From Fragum whitleyi (taxonomy: Eukaryota > Mollusca > Bivalvia > Cardiida > Cardiidae): a DNA stretch of 64,000 bases. The DNA lies in assembly GCA_948146395.1 (NCBI GenBank), contig OX411543.1:31329058-31393057 (forward strand). Reading direction: 5' to 3'. The translations under genes and the position numbers were made by a program. The notes under the pieces were generated by a model. It did no database searches. It saw only the letters and a list, made by a program, of their open reading frames with translations, and had not been told where the DNA came from. Positions 42,641 through 54,347 of the stretch are shown here, one piece after another (the first letter of the stretch is position 1; each line of letters opens with the position of its first letter).

Positions 42641-43404
42641 TTTAAACATTTTCTTACTGATTTTGTTGTTATGGTCTTTCTCCATACTGCTGCCTATACT
42701 GCAGATACGTTCAATGACATGAATATTCAAGCAATCAGCCCTGAAACCTGGATGGTCTGTGACGCATTCAGGTCCGTCTAAATTGTTATGCTTCCTACGA
42801 AGTACAGGGGGGGGGGGGGGGGTTATATTGGTTTCACCCCGCCTGTCTGTTTGTCAATATGCTCACCCGTTTGTTCAACTGTCCTTCGTCCTTTTTTGTT
42901 CCTAAAGAATTCTAATTCAAGACAAAGTGATGAAGCACGAAACTTTGCATAGTTGATGCCCATGACCCAAAAAAGTGCCCTATATTTATACACTGCCGAA
43001 GGTGGCCGTATATTGGTATCATTTTCTCCGTCTGGCTGTCAGTCCCGATGTCAGTATGTCCATACATTAAAATCAAGTGTGTCCTTGAAATAGCCCATAT
43101 TGTTTTGTAAATTTCAGCCGTGTCATGGAAAAAGGAACCTTGTAAAAATTTCTTGTGAACGCAACTTCTCCCTCATTTATGGACTGATTTGGATGAAACT
43201 GCCTCAAAATATTCCTAATTCCCTGACCTTGCGCATATTGTTGTGGTTTGGTTAATTTCAGCTGCATCATAGAAAAAGGGGCATTCTCCTTTACTTATAG
43301 ACTGATTTTATAGAAATTTTCAGGAAATGTTCATTGTTACCTTAATTTGCACATATTGCAGTTGGGTGAATTTCCTCCGCATCATTGAAAATGGAGCCTT
43401 TGTG
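42641..43404. other. Decayed repeat with G-run
   Basis: A run of 16 G at 42807-42822 precedes TTATATTGGTTTCACC and CTGTCTGTTTGTC. A second start-like block follows at 43005-43060 (CGTATATTGGTATCATTTTC, GTCAGTCCCGATGTCAG). Units with GGACTGATTTGGATGAAACT and GGAAAAAGGAACCTTG suggest another array-bearing HINE family, but I cannot define its ends. No gene. Confidence 0.4.
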
Positions 43405-43418
43405 TCAAATTTCTTGTG

Positions 43419-43634
43419 CCCCGGCCACGGCACTTATCCTTTCCGACATTTGTCTTCCACCAATGGGTAGATAATCGTAAACCTATGTGGAATAGCAACT
43501 GGAGGCTAGGAAAGGGATGTGGTGGTAGTACTGGTGTGAGAAATACCAGGAATCCATCGTTAGGTGCTCCAGTCGTCGCGATATAACTGAGAGATTGTTG
43601 AAAGCGACGTAAAACCCCAATTCAAATTCAAAAT
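43419..43634 (+). mobile_element. 5'-truncated SINE, second subfamily
   Basis: Starts in the B-box end of the head (CCCCGGCCACGGCAC) and carries the GAGAGATTG and GCGACGTAAAACCCC variants and an AATTCAAA tail. The target duplication TCAAATTTCTTGTG is at 43405-43418 and 43635-43648. Confidence 0.9.
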
Positions 43635-43693
43635 TCAAATTTCTTGTGAACGCAAATAATCCTTCATGAAAAAAGTTGCCTTTTTGTTATTTT

Positions 43694-43973
43694 TATGCCC
43701 CCGCATCGATAGATTGGTATATTGTTTTACTCATGTCCGTCAATCTGTCCGTCAGTCTGTCCTAAAACTTAACCCGAAAACTTAACCTTGCCAATATCTT
43801 CAAGCCTATTCAAGATACAAAGCAAATATTTGGCATGATGATAGATCTCAATGATCCGCATCCGCTGGTACCAAAGTCAAGGTCATGTGACAAGGTCAAG
43901 GTCATCAGTCAAGGTCAAACTTTGAAAAAAAAATGCCGTTACGGGGGCATTCGTGTTTCACAAACACATCTTG
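43694..43973 (+). mobile_element. Short HINE-3 element
   Basis: 5' TATGCCCCCGCATCGATAG, then CATGTCCGTCAATCTGTCCG. The 3' end is CGGGGGCAT, complementary to the start, hairpin GTGTTTCACAAACAC and ATCTTGTT. The 280 bp include CAAGGTCAAGGTCATCAGTC but no array. Confidence 0.82.
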
Positions 43974-44025
43974 TTTATAATACAAATTGTACATTTGAGA
44001 TGAAAGTAAACAACTCTCCATTTAA

Positions 44026-44605
44026 GCCTAGTTTACATTTGCCACGGTCGCCGTACGATATCGTAGCCTGCGATTTTTCTTACGATTTTTTTGACATCGC
44101 AGACAGCTACGGTCTGCGGCGTATGTGTTTACAATGCCGCACGGTGACCGTGCTATTTTGAACATATTTGAGGGGGAACATACCTTAATGAGAAGGTACG
44201 GGTCCCGTGCGATATCGCAAGGTAATCGTGATATTGACGTGCGGAGATCGTACGGATTCCGCACGGATATGGAGAGGATGCCGTGCGGTCATCGCACGAT
44301 CATACGGGTTTTATTTTGGATGTTTGATAGTGAAGATATCGTACGATTTCCGCGCGATCATCGCAAGGCTTCCGTGCGATGTCCTTGCGGCGACAGTGCG
44401 GTGTCCGCACAAGGCTACGGGCTTGCGATTTTTAAAGATGTGTATAACATTTTTTTAAACGAGATCGCAGGTGTCTGCGGTGCCCGTAAGACCATGCGAT
44501 GATCGCACGGGCACCGTATGTCACCGCACGGGCACCGCACGATTTTATGCTTACGGCGAGATACGGGCGCCGTACGGGCTCAGTAGGCCAAATGTAAACG
44601 AGGCT
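44026..44605. mobile_element. TTAA-flanked MITE filled with CpG-rich palindromic words, copy 1
   Basis: TTAA at 44022-44025 and 44606-44609. Ends GCCTAGTTTACATTTGCC and GGCCAAATGTAAACGAGGCT are inverted repeats. The interior has about fifteen occurrences of CGTACG, CGCACG or CGTGCG (for example ATCGCACGATCATACGG, CACCGCACGGGCACCGCACG) in both orientations, spaced about 15-40 bp. That is far richer in CpG than the surroundings. ORFs of 77-125 codons on both strands arise because these words lack stops; no domain is recognisable. Confidence 0.75.
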
Positions 44606-44609
44606 TTAA

Positions 44610-45408
44610 GGATTGATTTGGTTGATACTTTCAAAGTTTATTCATCATTTTGTGAACAGGAGCATAATCTCACCTTTCAATCTTATGATGTACCATCAAG
44701 GTAAAGGGGCCTTTCATTTTAATGATAATCCTTTTGGCGGCGTATCTTGTGTCAACGGAACTCTTGTTTGGAAAGTCATGAAGGTCAAAGGCCAAGGTCG
44801 CAATTGAACTTAGTCAGAAAACGGCTTATTGAACTGGGACAAAGCGCTGGGGGTGGGTGGGGGCGGGGGTGTATTAGTTTGCTTACGACACATCTAGTTC
44901 ATCTATTTGGTGTCCCTGTCAATTTGATAACAACATAATTTTGGTCTCTTTCAAGAAAAATATCATATGATTTATCTTACAATCATTGTACAATTCTATT
45001 TAAGAGGGTTGAAAACTGCTTTCACAAAAATACTGTTAAAAAGTTGTAGACTTTATGACATCATAAGTTTATCGTAAAGTTGATCTTTCGATCTGCACAT
45101 GCTGATAATATGTTTGCTTTTTACAATACCAAAAAGGATAAATCAGCAAACTGACCGTAGAATAGTCATTTACTTGCATATTGATGCATTTTTTTAAATA
45201 ATTTTGTCAAACTACACATATCACATCGATACCTAAATATCTATGTTAAGATATGCAAGTTCTCATAATTGCATAGTTAATTTAGCTTGCTCTGTCGATT
45301 CCCTTTCCAATATCGGGCTGTCGCGTGGATGTGGAGCAATCGAACTGCATGGTAAAAATGGACACGCTCTAGTAAATGATCATCTGTACTAAGTTTTCCG
45401 TGTATGAC
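44610..45408. other. Unassigned spacer between the two TTAA MITEs
   Basis: No gene. 44610-44890 has phrases such as GGTAAAGGGGCCTTTCATTT that could be decayed array units. 44940-45408 is plain AT-rich sequence. Confidence 0.3.
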
Positions 45409-45412
45409 TTAA

Positions 45413-45810
45413 GCCTAGATTACATTTGCCTCAGTCGCCGTACGATATTGCAGCCTGCAATTTCTTGTATGATACTTTTAAAACCATCGTACGGTGCCCA
45501 CACGTGGGCCGTAGGATGATCCGTTTAAAGATTTAAAGGCAAAACATCGCACGGTGGCTGTGCAATTTCGTTGTGGCAATCGTGCGATGCCTCTACGACA
45601 TGTCCACGGGCTACAGTCTCCGTGCTGTCTTGCAATTTAAAAAACTTGTATAAATATTTTTTATACAAAATCGCAAGGGTCCACGGCACCCGCAAAGCCG
45701 TGCGATCATTGCACGGACATCGTATGCCCCCGCACGTGCACCGCACGATTTTAGAGGTACAGTGAGTTACGGGCGCGGAACTGGCTTTGTAAGCCAAATG
45801 TAAACAAGGC
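45413..45810. mobile_element. TTAA-flanked MITE filled with CpG-rich palindromic words, copy 2
   Basis: TTAA at 45409-45412 and 45811-45814. Ends GCCTAGATTACATTTGCC and GCCAAATGTAAACAAGGC. The same interior vocabulary is present (CGCCGTACGATATTGCAG, CGCACGTGCACCGCACG) but it is shorter and more decayed at CpG sites (CG to CA/TG) than copy 1. Confidence 0.75.
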
Positions 45811-45856
45811 TTAAATCATTACAATTCACCATCATTGATGTTTGTTTGGTTGTTGT

Positions 45857-47862
45857 TAGCTCCACTGGCCGAAAGGCCAGCGGGCTATTGTCATGGCGGG
45901 GTGTCCGTCGTCGGTGTGTGCGTCCGTCCGTCCGTAAACTTTTACTTAAAAAATCTTCTCCTCATAAAGCACTTGATAGATTCCAATCAAATTTCACAGG
46001 AATGTTCCTAGGGTGACCCTCTATCAGATTCCTTCAAAGATTTTTAATTGCTTGAAAATCATGGCTGGAGTAGGCGTGGCTAATTTCCATATATGGTAAT
46101 AGGTGGCTTTTTTCAAAAACTAATCGATGGATATAAACCAAACTTCATATGAATTATCCTTGAGTGGCCCTCTATCAGCCTACAAAAGATCATTGTGATC
46201 AGATGAAAAATATGTATTTTATGGGCCGAGGTCATTTCTCAATATGTTATATAGTGAAAACTTAAAAATCATTTTCTCAGAATCTAACCAATGGATATCA
46301 ACCAAATTTCCCTGGAATGATTCTTGAGTGACCATCAACAAGTCTATTAAAAAGAATTGTGATTAGATGAAAAATGTGTATTTTATGGGTGGAAGTCATT
46401 TCTCTATATGTTATATAGTGAAAACTTTAAAAATCATTTTCTCAAAATCTAACCAATGGATATCAACCAAATTTCCCTGGAATGATTCATGAGTGACCAT
46501 CAACAAGTCTATAAAAAAGAATTGTGATTAGATGAAAAATGTGTATTTTATGGGCGGAGGTCATTTCTCCATATGTTATATAGTGAAAACTTTGAAAATC
46601 ATTTTCTCAGAATCTAATCAATGGATTTCAACCAAATTTTACTAGAATGATTCTTTAGTGATCCTTTATCAGTCTATGAAAAATATAGTGATCAGATGAA
46701 AAAAATATATATTTCATGGGCGGAGGTCATTTCCCTATATGTTATATAGTGTAAACTTTGAAAATCATTTTCTCAGAATCTAATCAATGGATTTCAACCA
46801 AATTTTACTAGAATGATTCTTTAGTGATCCTTTATCAGTCTATGAAAAATATAGTGATCATATCAAAAATATGTCTTTTATGGGCAGAGGTCATTTCTTC
46901 AGATAGGTTATATGGTGGAATATCCATTATAGGGTAAAACAAACTATCCTGAAAGGTTAAACAAATGGATTAGATATCATGGAAATTTTATTTCGGTGAA
47001 GTTGTATCAGTCGGCAAAAAAATATTTTGATTAGATGAGCATCATTATTTTTTTTATTGGCAAAGGGTATTATAACATATAAAGTGAATATTTGATCACC
47101 CTTATGATCTCAATGATGATTTTTTCTAGACTTGTTAAATTTAATAGGTGTAATGATTATAGATTAGAAGGAACAAAACCTTCATTGAAATTCAAATGTA
47201 TAGAAACATTAGTTGAAACAAGTAGCCTGAGAATACCCCCTCAGAATTGGTGAGTTTAGTTGAACGAAGGGCGAATCTGCGCAGAGTGTAAAATGATGTT
47301 CTGACATTCAGAGTGGGGTAGAAAGGGTTGAGTTGACTGCACTCTAAGGCATTGGGCAGAATAAAATAAATATATTGGATTGAATATTTTACTTCTTACT
47401 ATCATTAGTTAGAATTTTGTTTTGATGACAAATAATTGTTGTGAAGTAACATCTTTTATTGGTGTTTAACTTAAAGTGGAAAGATCTACAATCAAATTTT
47501 TGCAGACAAAGTACCCGTATATTGTGCAGTAACAATCTGTCAGTGTTGAAATTCTTTCATTTGGATTTTAACAAAATTTCACTAGAATGATCCTTGGGTG
47601 ACCCATTATCAGACTGCACAAAATTATTGTGATTTAATGAAAAATATTTGTGTAACAGGTAGAGGTCAATTTTCAATGTTATTCACTGATCATGAGTTTA
47701 TATGCAGAAATATTTCAGCGTATGACCCTTATTTACTTGAAATAAACATTCACTCAATTATTCACTTCAATTTTCATTTAAACAGCTTTATCATCCTCTA
47801 ATAGTTATCATTAGGATATTCAGGCCTGTGGAGCGAATCAGGCGCTCAAGCGCCTCTATTTT
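45857..47862 (+). mobile_element. HINE-2 element with about seven units
   Basis: 5' AGCTCCACTGGCC-GAAA-GGCCAGCGGGCT, then GTCCGTCGTCGGTGTGTGCG. Units of about 155-160 bp carry ATGTGTATTTTATGGGCGGA, GTCATTTCTCTATATGTTAT and CAACCAAATTTCCCTGGAAT. 47200-47540 is less like the units and may contain another insertion. The 3' end is CCTGTGGAGCGAATC, hairpin AGGCGCTCAAGCGCCT and CTATTTT. Confidence 0.8.
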
Positions 47863-47867
47863 TTTAC

Positions 47868-48143
47868 TGGTCACAGTTGGACTGTCGACTGGCGTGTCAG
47901 ACTGTCAATCTAGAGGTCCTGGGTTCGATCCCCGATGGCGGTACTCATTCTTTCTGACTATTTGTCTCTCGCAAATGGGTTGATATTCCTAGACCTATGT
48001 GAGATAGCAGCTGGAGGCTAGGGAAGGATGTGGTGGTTGTACTGGTGAGAGAAATACCAGGAAACCATTGTTAGGTGCTCCAGCCGCCACGATATAACTG
48101 AAAAAAATGTTGAAAGCAACAATGAACTCCATTCAATCAATCA
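47868..48143 (+). mobile_element. Degraded tRNA-headed SINE
   Basis: Head partly rearranged (GGACTGTCGACTGGCG) but GGGTTCGATCCCCGATGG, GAGATAGCAGCTGGAGGC and the GATATAACTGAAAAAAATG body with a CAATCAATCA tail are present. No clear target duplication. Confidence 0.75.
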
Positions 48144-48227
48144 CGTTTTTTCCTGGTGAAGTATTTGCACATATAAGAATACAACATTGTTAAAGAGGCA
48201 AGATGAAAATAATTGCTCATCCATTTT

Positions 48228-48686
48228 TAGCCCAACTGAGCACAATGTGCTCAAGGTGAGCTATTAGGATCACCCTGACTTGGTCGTCTGTCGTCAACTT
48301 TCTTAAAACTTCTTCTCTTTCTTAACCACCAGGCCGATTTTGATAAACTTTTGCAAGAATGTTCCCTGGGTGAACCTCTTCAAAAATTGTTGGCTTTATT
48401 CTGATTAGCCTATAAATATGGGCATGGCAGGGTGGGCCTTATTTTGAGCCTGAAATCTTTGAAAGACATCTCCTCCTGCACAACTGGGCTGATTTCATTG
48501 AAACTTTACCAGACTGTTCCTTGGGTGACCCTTTCTAAAATTTCAGGAAATTTTGATTGGCCCATAATATGGGTGTGGCAGGGTGGGGCTAATTTTGAGC
48601 ACAATATATTTGAACAACATCTCCTCCTGAACCCCTGGGCTGATTTCAATGAAACTTTACCAGAATGTTCCTTGTGTGACCCTTTT
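48228..48686 (+). mobile_element. HINE-1 5' fragment with type 2 units
   Basis: 5' AGCCCAACTGAGCACAATGT with GCTCAAGGTGAGCT. The units belong to the family seen in HINE-2 (ATATGGGCATGGCAGGGTG; TTTACCAGACTGTTCC). A HINE-1-type head on a HINE-2-type array marks this copy as chimeric. It is cut at 48687 by another HINE-1 head. Confidence 0.68.
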
Positions 48687-50345
48687 CAGCTCACTTGAGC
48701 AGGAAGTGCTCAAGGTGAGCTTTTGTGTTGTTTTGGTGGATGTCCGTCGTACGACGTCCGTCGTCTGTCATCAACATTTGCCTTGAGTGCACCCTAGAGG
48801 CCACATTTTTTCACGCTATTGTGATCACTCACCATCCGTCCGTCAACAATTTCTTTAAACATCTTCTCCTCCTAAACCACTGGGCCAGTCAAGCTGAAAC
48901 TTGGCAGGGATGTTTCTTGGGTGAAACTCTTTAATAAAAAGTTGTTAAAAGAATTTAATTTTATCTAAAACTCTGGTTGCCATGGTTACATAAAGGCCGA
49001 AAATCTTAGAAAAAATTCTTCTCCCCCTTAACTACTGGGTCAATCTAGCTGAAACTTGGCATTGATGTTCCTTGGGTGAAGATCTTCAAAAATTGTTAAA
49101 AGAATTTAATTTCATCCAATGTCTAGTTTCCATGGTAACGCAAAGTCTGAAAAATGGCCGAAAATCTTAGAAAAAATTCTTCTTCTCCTAAACCACTGGG
49201 CAAATCAAAGTGAAACTTGGCATAGATGTTCCTTGGATATAGCTCTTTAAAAGTTTTTAAAAGAAATTAATTTCATTGCAAACTCTAGTTTCTATGGTAA
49301 CGCAAAGTCTGATAAATGGCCGAAAATCTTAGAAAAAACTCTTCTCCTCCTAAACCACTGGGCCAATCAAGCTGAAACTTGGCATAGATGTTCATTGGGT
49401 GAAGCTCTTCAAAGTCTGTTAAAAGAAATTAATTTCTTCAAAAACCTTTGTTGCCATGGTAACAGAATGTCCGAAAAATGGCCGAAAATTGCCAAAAATC
49501 TTAGAAAAAATTCCTCTTCTCCCAATCCTCTAGGCCAAACAAACTGAAACTTGGCTAGGAATGATCCTTCAAAAGTGGTTAAAGAATTTCTTTTCTTCAA
49601 AAACTTATGTTTCCATGGTAAAGGAAAGGCTGAAAAATGGCATGAATTGCCAAAATCTTAGAACAAATTCTTCTCCTCCTTAATTATGAGGCCAATCAAT
49701 TTTAAACAAAGCAAGTTCTTCACGTGAAGGTCCACTTAAGTTGTTAAAAGAATTTGCCATGGTAAGAGAAAAGTTGAAAATTTAGGAAAATTAAAAAAAC
49801 TCAAATTACAGTAGGACAAAATTAAACCACCCTAATTAATGTGCATCAAATAAATTCTGGTATTCATAACATGGTTGACAAGTTATGCGTGACTTACTCA
49901 GGTGAGCGATATAGGACCATCATGGTCCTCTTGTTCGCCCAATCAACCTGAAATTTGGTCAGAATGATAGTCTTGATGAAATCTCGGATGAGTTCGAAAT
50001 TTGGTCAACTGGGGTCAAAAACTAGGTCACGGGGTCAAATCTTAAAAAAATGTGTATGCACTCTAGAGGCCGGATTTTTTGCTAGATCAACCTGAAATTT
50101 GGTCAGAATGATGTCTTGATGAAATCTCGGACAAGTTTGAAATTGGGTCAACTGGGGTCAAAAACCAGGTCACGGGGTCAAATCTTAGAAAACCTTGTAT
50201 GCACTCTAGAGGCCACATTTTTTGCCAGATCAACCTGAAATTTGGTCAGATTGTTTGTCTTGATAAAATCTAGGATGAGTTTGAAATTGGGTCAACTGGG
50301 GTCAAAAACTAGGTCACAGGCTCAAATCTTAGAAAAACCTTGTAT
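48687..50345 (+). mobile_element. HINE-1 type A, split, 3' end missing
   Basis: 5' hairpin AGCTCACTTGAGCAG-GAA-GTGCTCAAGGTGAGCT, then TGTCCGTCGTACGACGTCCG and the start of a unit. The array stops at about 48808 and resumes in the same unit at 49936 (CGCCCAATCAACCTGAAATT), running for about three units to 50345. Between them lies another element. Confidence 0.75.
48809..49935 (+). mobile_element. HINE-1 variant nested in type A array, 5' hairpin lost
   Basis: Begins just after where the hairpin should be (CTATTGTGATCACTCACCAT, then CCGTCCGTCAACAATTTC). About six units of 145-175 bp carry CCTAAACCACTGGGCCAATC, GAAACTTGGCATAGATGTTC and GCCATGGTAACAGAATG. The 3' end is ACTCAGGTGAGCGATAT, hairpin AGGACCATCATGGTCCT and CTTGTT. 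Confidence 0.75.
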
Positions 50346-50659
50346 GCACATTTGTAGTTTCCGGAGAGGTCTCTTTGCGGATATTAAGAAAGGTATAGGC
50401 TAAACATCTGTCTAGACCATTACTCTTAGTAGAAATATCATTTTTAAACTTTTTTAAATAAGAGAAGGAAAGAGCATATTTTAATTTCATGGATGTGAAA
50501 CCCAAAAATTAGAAAACACACAGTATGAATACAAGCGGAGAAAAAGTTTCGTTTTTGGCCTGGTTAAGCAGGCCATAGGAAACAACCCTGTATCCTGGAA
50601 ATTTTGCCCAGGATAAAGATAATCGAGACAAACACCGAACAACCTGTGTACTACGTAGC
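50346..50659. other. Unassigned spacer
   Basis: About 310 bp between the type A array and the duplication. Nothing recognised. Confidence 0.3.
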
Positions 50660-52810
50660 TTTTTTGTACTCATGCGCGCGCAAAAATAGGTCTAGTATAC
50701 GTCATCAACTTTTGTGCGACACGAAGTGCTTTGTGTGTTCAACGCAGTGCCTTCATATGACTTTCTGCAACCCTTTACAAATTGGACCTGTCTAAACATT
50801 TGTTGTCTTGTAATGGATTAATCTAAATTTTAAAGCCTTGTCCCATCCTTAATCCCTTAAAAAGACGACAAAATTTTAGATTGGGCCAACTTAGAACAGG
50901 TTGCAGACAACAAATCAACATGAGTGTAATTTGATATATATCTAGGGTAGAAATTAAAAAATAATGGGGTATCAGTATAGGGTGGACCATATTGTGGGAA
51001 AGGAAGATATTGACCCTATCAATTTCTTGTGTTCCCACAGTAAAATACAACTTCTTTGTGGAAATCAATTCAATGTAAAAGAAAGAGCCGACGAGCTTGT
51101 GTCCCTAGAAAACAGCATTACTACGATTGTTAGACGGAATGATCGAGTGGATAGATTGACCGACTAGTAGCAAACCAATCAACTCAACTAAAATTATAAT
51201 CAAAGTGCTGTCAGCACTGTAAATCGGCCATCACTGAATGAGTTAACAGACCGTTATCTTCCGATAGGTGGCATTTTTCAAATACTGACCTATCTGATTT
51301 GAGCATTCTGGGTAGTGTTATTCATGACAACTCGGCTGATTCCGTCGAACTACTTTCAAAATGTCAGTGGCCATGAAATGCTTCAATTTTATCGGTTTTC
51401 CCCGAAATCTATATTAGGAAACTGTGTACAGTATAAATAGATCTCAAGCAAACAACTTTTTTTAAAAAAAAGAAATAGATACTTTCACAATTTAAACCAA
51501 TATTTTTGTCAATTATTTTAAGGCAAAATAAGTTTGAATTCCACAAAAATGAAGTTTTAATTTAAATTATGCATTTACTACTTTTTGGCGATAAAATACG
51601 GAGTTATGCGTGCGAAGTAGCAATATTTATCCCAATCTTGATAAGTGATACGGTCCCGAAGATACGTCAATCTTCGAAGAATATGACATGCGCAGACAAC
51701 GGTTGACAGACTTATGCATTTCAAACTTACAATTTTAGCTAATTAACTTTTAAAAAACTATTTTTTTTAAGACCATTTAACCATATGATCCAAACACCAC
51801 CATGCAATGGGTGATCTAGAGGAGGTTCGGGAGGGAGGTTCAAACAAACCCCTGTCTATAACCTTATTATTTTATTCTAATGCACATATAAAGTTGAAAT
51901 TGTGCAAAACTCGGAAAACGAACCCCTTAATTTGTATGATCAAACCCCCTTTACAGAAATTCTGGATCCGACACAGCCACCATGTCCAATATAGCGCATT
52001 GTTTTAAAATGATCTAACGCATAACAATATGATATAGGCCTACTTGCAGTTTGCTCAAGAGGGAGGGTGTGTTTATCACCTGATACAATTAAAACTTAAT
52101 ATCAGGCATGTGGGCCAAACGGCAAAGTGTAGTTTTATTATGTAATATCCTGATGTCAGCTAGCAGGCATTGCATAATTAATCCCTCCTCCACCCCTCTC
52201 TGTGAAGCAGGTAGCCAATTTACCTCATAGGTACACAGAAGTTTACTCCAAGTTTACTCCAGTTAAACAACAATAAATACTCTACTGTTAAGATAATCAA
52301 TTCAACTAATCAACAATTTATTGGGTTGAACCTAAATTGTTGATTTAACGTTTAGAAATATTCAGAAACTCAATTTATACCAGCAATCCGGTTTACGAAG
52401 TGGACGTTATTGTTAATGCCCTGTTTGGGATAAAGACAGGGTTTGCAAAAACATTTTCATTGACTGGTAAATTGTGGTAAAACTAAATCGACCTTGATAC
52501 GGCCGATTTAAAAACGCGAGTTGCGCCTGTCTGCAAAGCTGTATCGGGTATCGTAATCTATACCTTGGGAATTAGTTGTTTTTTTCGCGGACTCGGCGCT
52601 ATACAGTGAGCATGCCGTTTGACATTTTTCCTTTGGAGTGAGTTCGGAATGTGGCTTACGATCCCTATAGGTAAATGTAACTCTTAGTTTCCCTCGCATA
52701 AAAAAGCCTTGCTAAAAAGATTCAAAAACTGGAGTGCAAGCCTTCAAATGTCACCTTGCCTCTTTATAAACCAGGCCTTCAGCGCTTTTAGCGCTTTAAT
52801 TGTATTATTC
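50660..52810. repeat. Dispersed duplication, copy 2
   Basis: Matches 36833-38145 in three blocks: 50660-50765, 50770-51185 and 52505-52805. The 51190-52505 segment is absent from copy 1. It holds no recognisable gene or transposon ends, so it is either an insertion here or a deletion there. A 67-codon plus-strand ORF at 50964-51167 (ending SITTIVRRNDRVDRLTD) is intact here, while copy 1 has an in-frame stop and a frame change in the same stretch. I do not recognise it. Confidence 0.72.
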
Positions 52811-53338
52811 TCATTACCACAGTGTAGGAGCGGAAGTGTACACGTTTGCTAATTGGAATTGTCTCTTTTGGCTGTGTACAATTGGCAGTTTGATCACTTG
52901 AGGCAAAGTCGATTTTGACACCAGGATAATCCACGTAACACTGTATTGTCTTTTCTAGCGTATATTGATTTTAGATTTGTCTTTTCATTAAAAAAAAAAA
53001 TTGTTTGGCAAAATCATGGGGTTGTCCCAGATGCACTGGTGTACGCCTATGACCCTCTTAACACATTAAAATGCCTGTAACTGACCCGGTTAGGAAGATC
53101 GACGTTTTTTCAAACAAATATGGATTTTATTTTCTCAAGTGTTAATAAAATATCACGATTTATCATTTAAAAGGGTTGTTAAAGATTGTTTGCTCATATT
53201 TTAGTCATACCGATACTCAGGAAAAATTCTTGATCTAAGTCAACAATCGTGTAAAATAAGTCGTTGAAAAAAAACCAAAAACAAATGTGTGCAGTCACTT
53301 GAAAACATGTTGTATAGTTTCTTGACTTAATCAATTTT
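52811..53338. other. Unassigned AT-rich DNA
   Basis: No gene, hairpin or repeat that I can name. Confidence 0.3.
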
Positions 53339-54347
53339 TAGCTCCACTGGCTGAAAGCCAATGGGGCTATTGTCATGGCGTTGTGTCCGTCGTGCGTCCG
53401 TCCGTACGTGCGTCCGTGCGTCCGGTCGTAAACTTTTTCTTTAAAAATCTTCTCCTCAGAAACTACTGGATGGATTTCAACCAAACTTCACAGGAATGAT
53501 CCTTGGGTGACCCTCTTTCAAAGTTGTTCAAGAAATTTTGATCCAATGAAAATCATGGATTTAATGGGCGTGGCTAATTTCCAAATATGGTAAAAAGTGA
53601 CTTTTCTCAAGTTCTAACAGATGGATATCAACCAAATTTTACATGAATGATCCTTGGGTGACCCTTTATCAGTCAACAAAAAATCATTGTGATCGGATGA
53701 AAAATATGTATTTTATGGGCAGAGGTCATTTCTCTATATGTTATATAGTGGAAACTTTGAAAATCATTTTCTCAGAATCTCACAGATAGATATCAACCAA
53801 ATTTTACATGAATGATCCTTGGCTGACCCTTTTTCAGTCTACAAAAAATTATTGTGATCGGATGAAAAATATGTATTTTATGGGCAGAGGTCATTTCTCT
53901 TTATGTTATATAGTGGAAACTTTGAAAATCATTTTCTCAGAATCTAAATGATAGATATCAACCAAATTTTATATGAATGATCCTTGGCTGACCTGTCAGT
54001 CTACCAAAATTTTTTGTGATCAGATGGAAAATATGTATTTTATGGGCGGAGGTCATTTCTCTAAATGTTATATAGTGCAAACTTTGAAAATCATTTTCTA
54101 CTGATGGACATCAAGCAATCTTCAGTAGTATGATATTTGGGTGATCCATTATCATTCAGCCAAAAATAATTGTGATTTGAAGTAAAAAATATGTCTTTTA
54201 TGGGCGGAGGTCATTTCTCTATATATATCTCTATATATATTTCTCTAAGAAGCCAAAATATCTAAAAATCTAGTCAAAACTTAGAATTGCTATTACAAGA
54301 AATTCAAGCCTGTGGAGCGACACAAGCCATTCATGGCTTTCTAGTTA
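53339..54347 (+). mobile_element. HINE-2 element with about five units
   Basis: 5' AGCTCCACTGGCT-GAA-AGCCAATGGGGCT, then GTCCGTCGTGCGTCCGTCCG. Units carry ATGTATTTTATGGGCAGAGG and CAACCAAATTTTACATGAAT. The 3' end is CCTGTGGAGCGACAC, hairpin AAGCCATTCATGGCTT and TCTAGTT. The 5' and 3' hairpins of this copy share the AGCC variant, as if they had co-varied. Confidence 0.82.

Noticed and set aside
44125..44502. ORF of 125 residues
   Set aside because: It lies inside a TTAA-flanked MITE made of stop-poor CpG words; the opposite strand is open too, and no domain is recognisable.
44026..44605. CpG island promoter
   Set aside because: The CpG density is explained by repeated palindromic words bounded by transposon ends; no gene follows.
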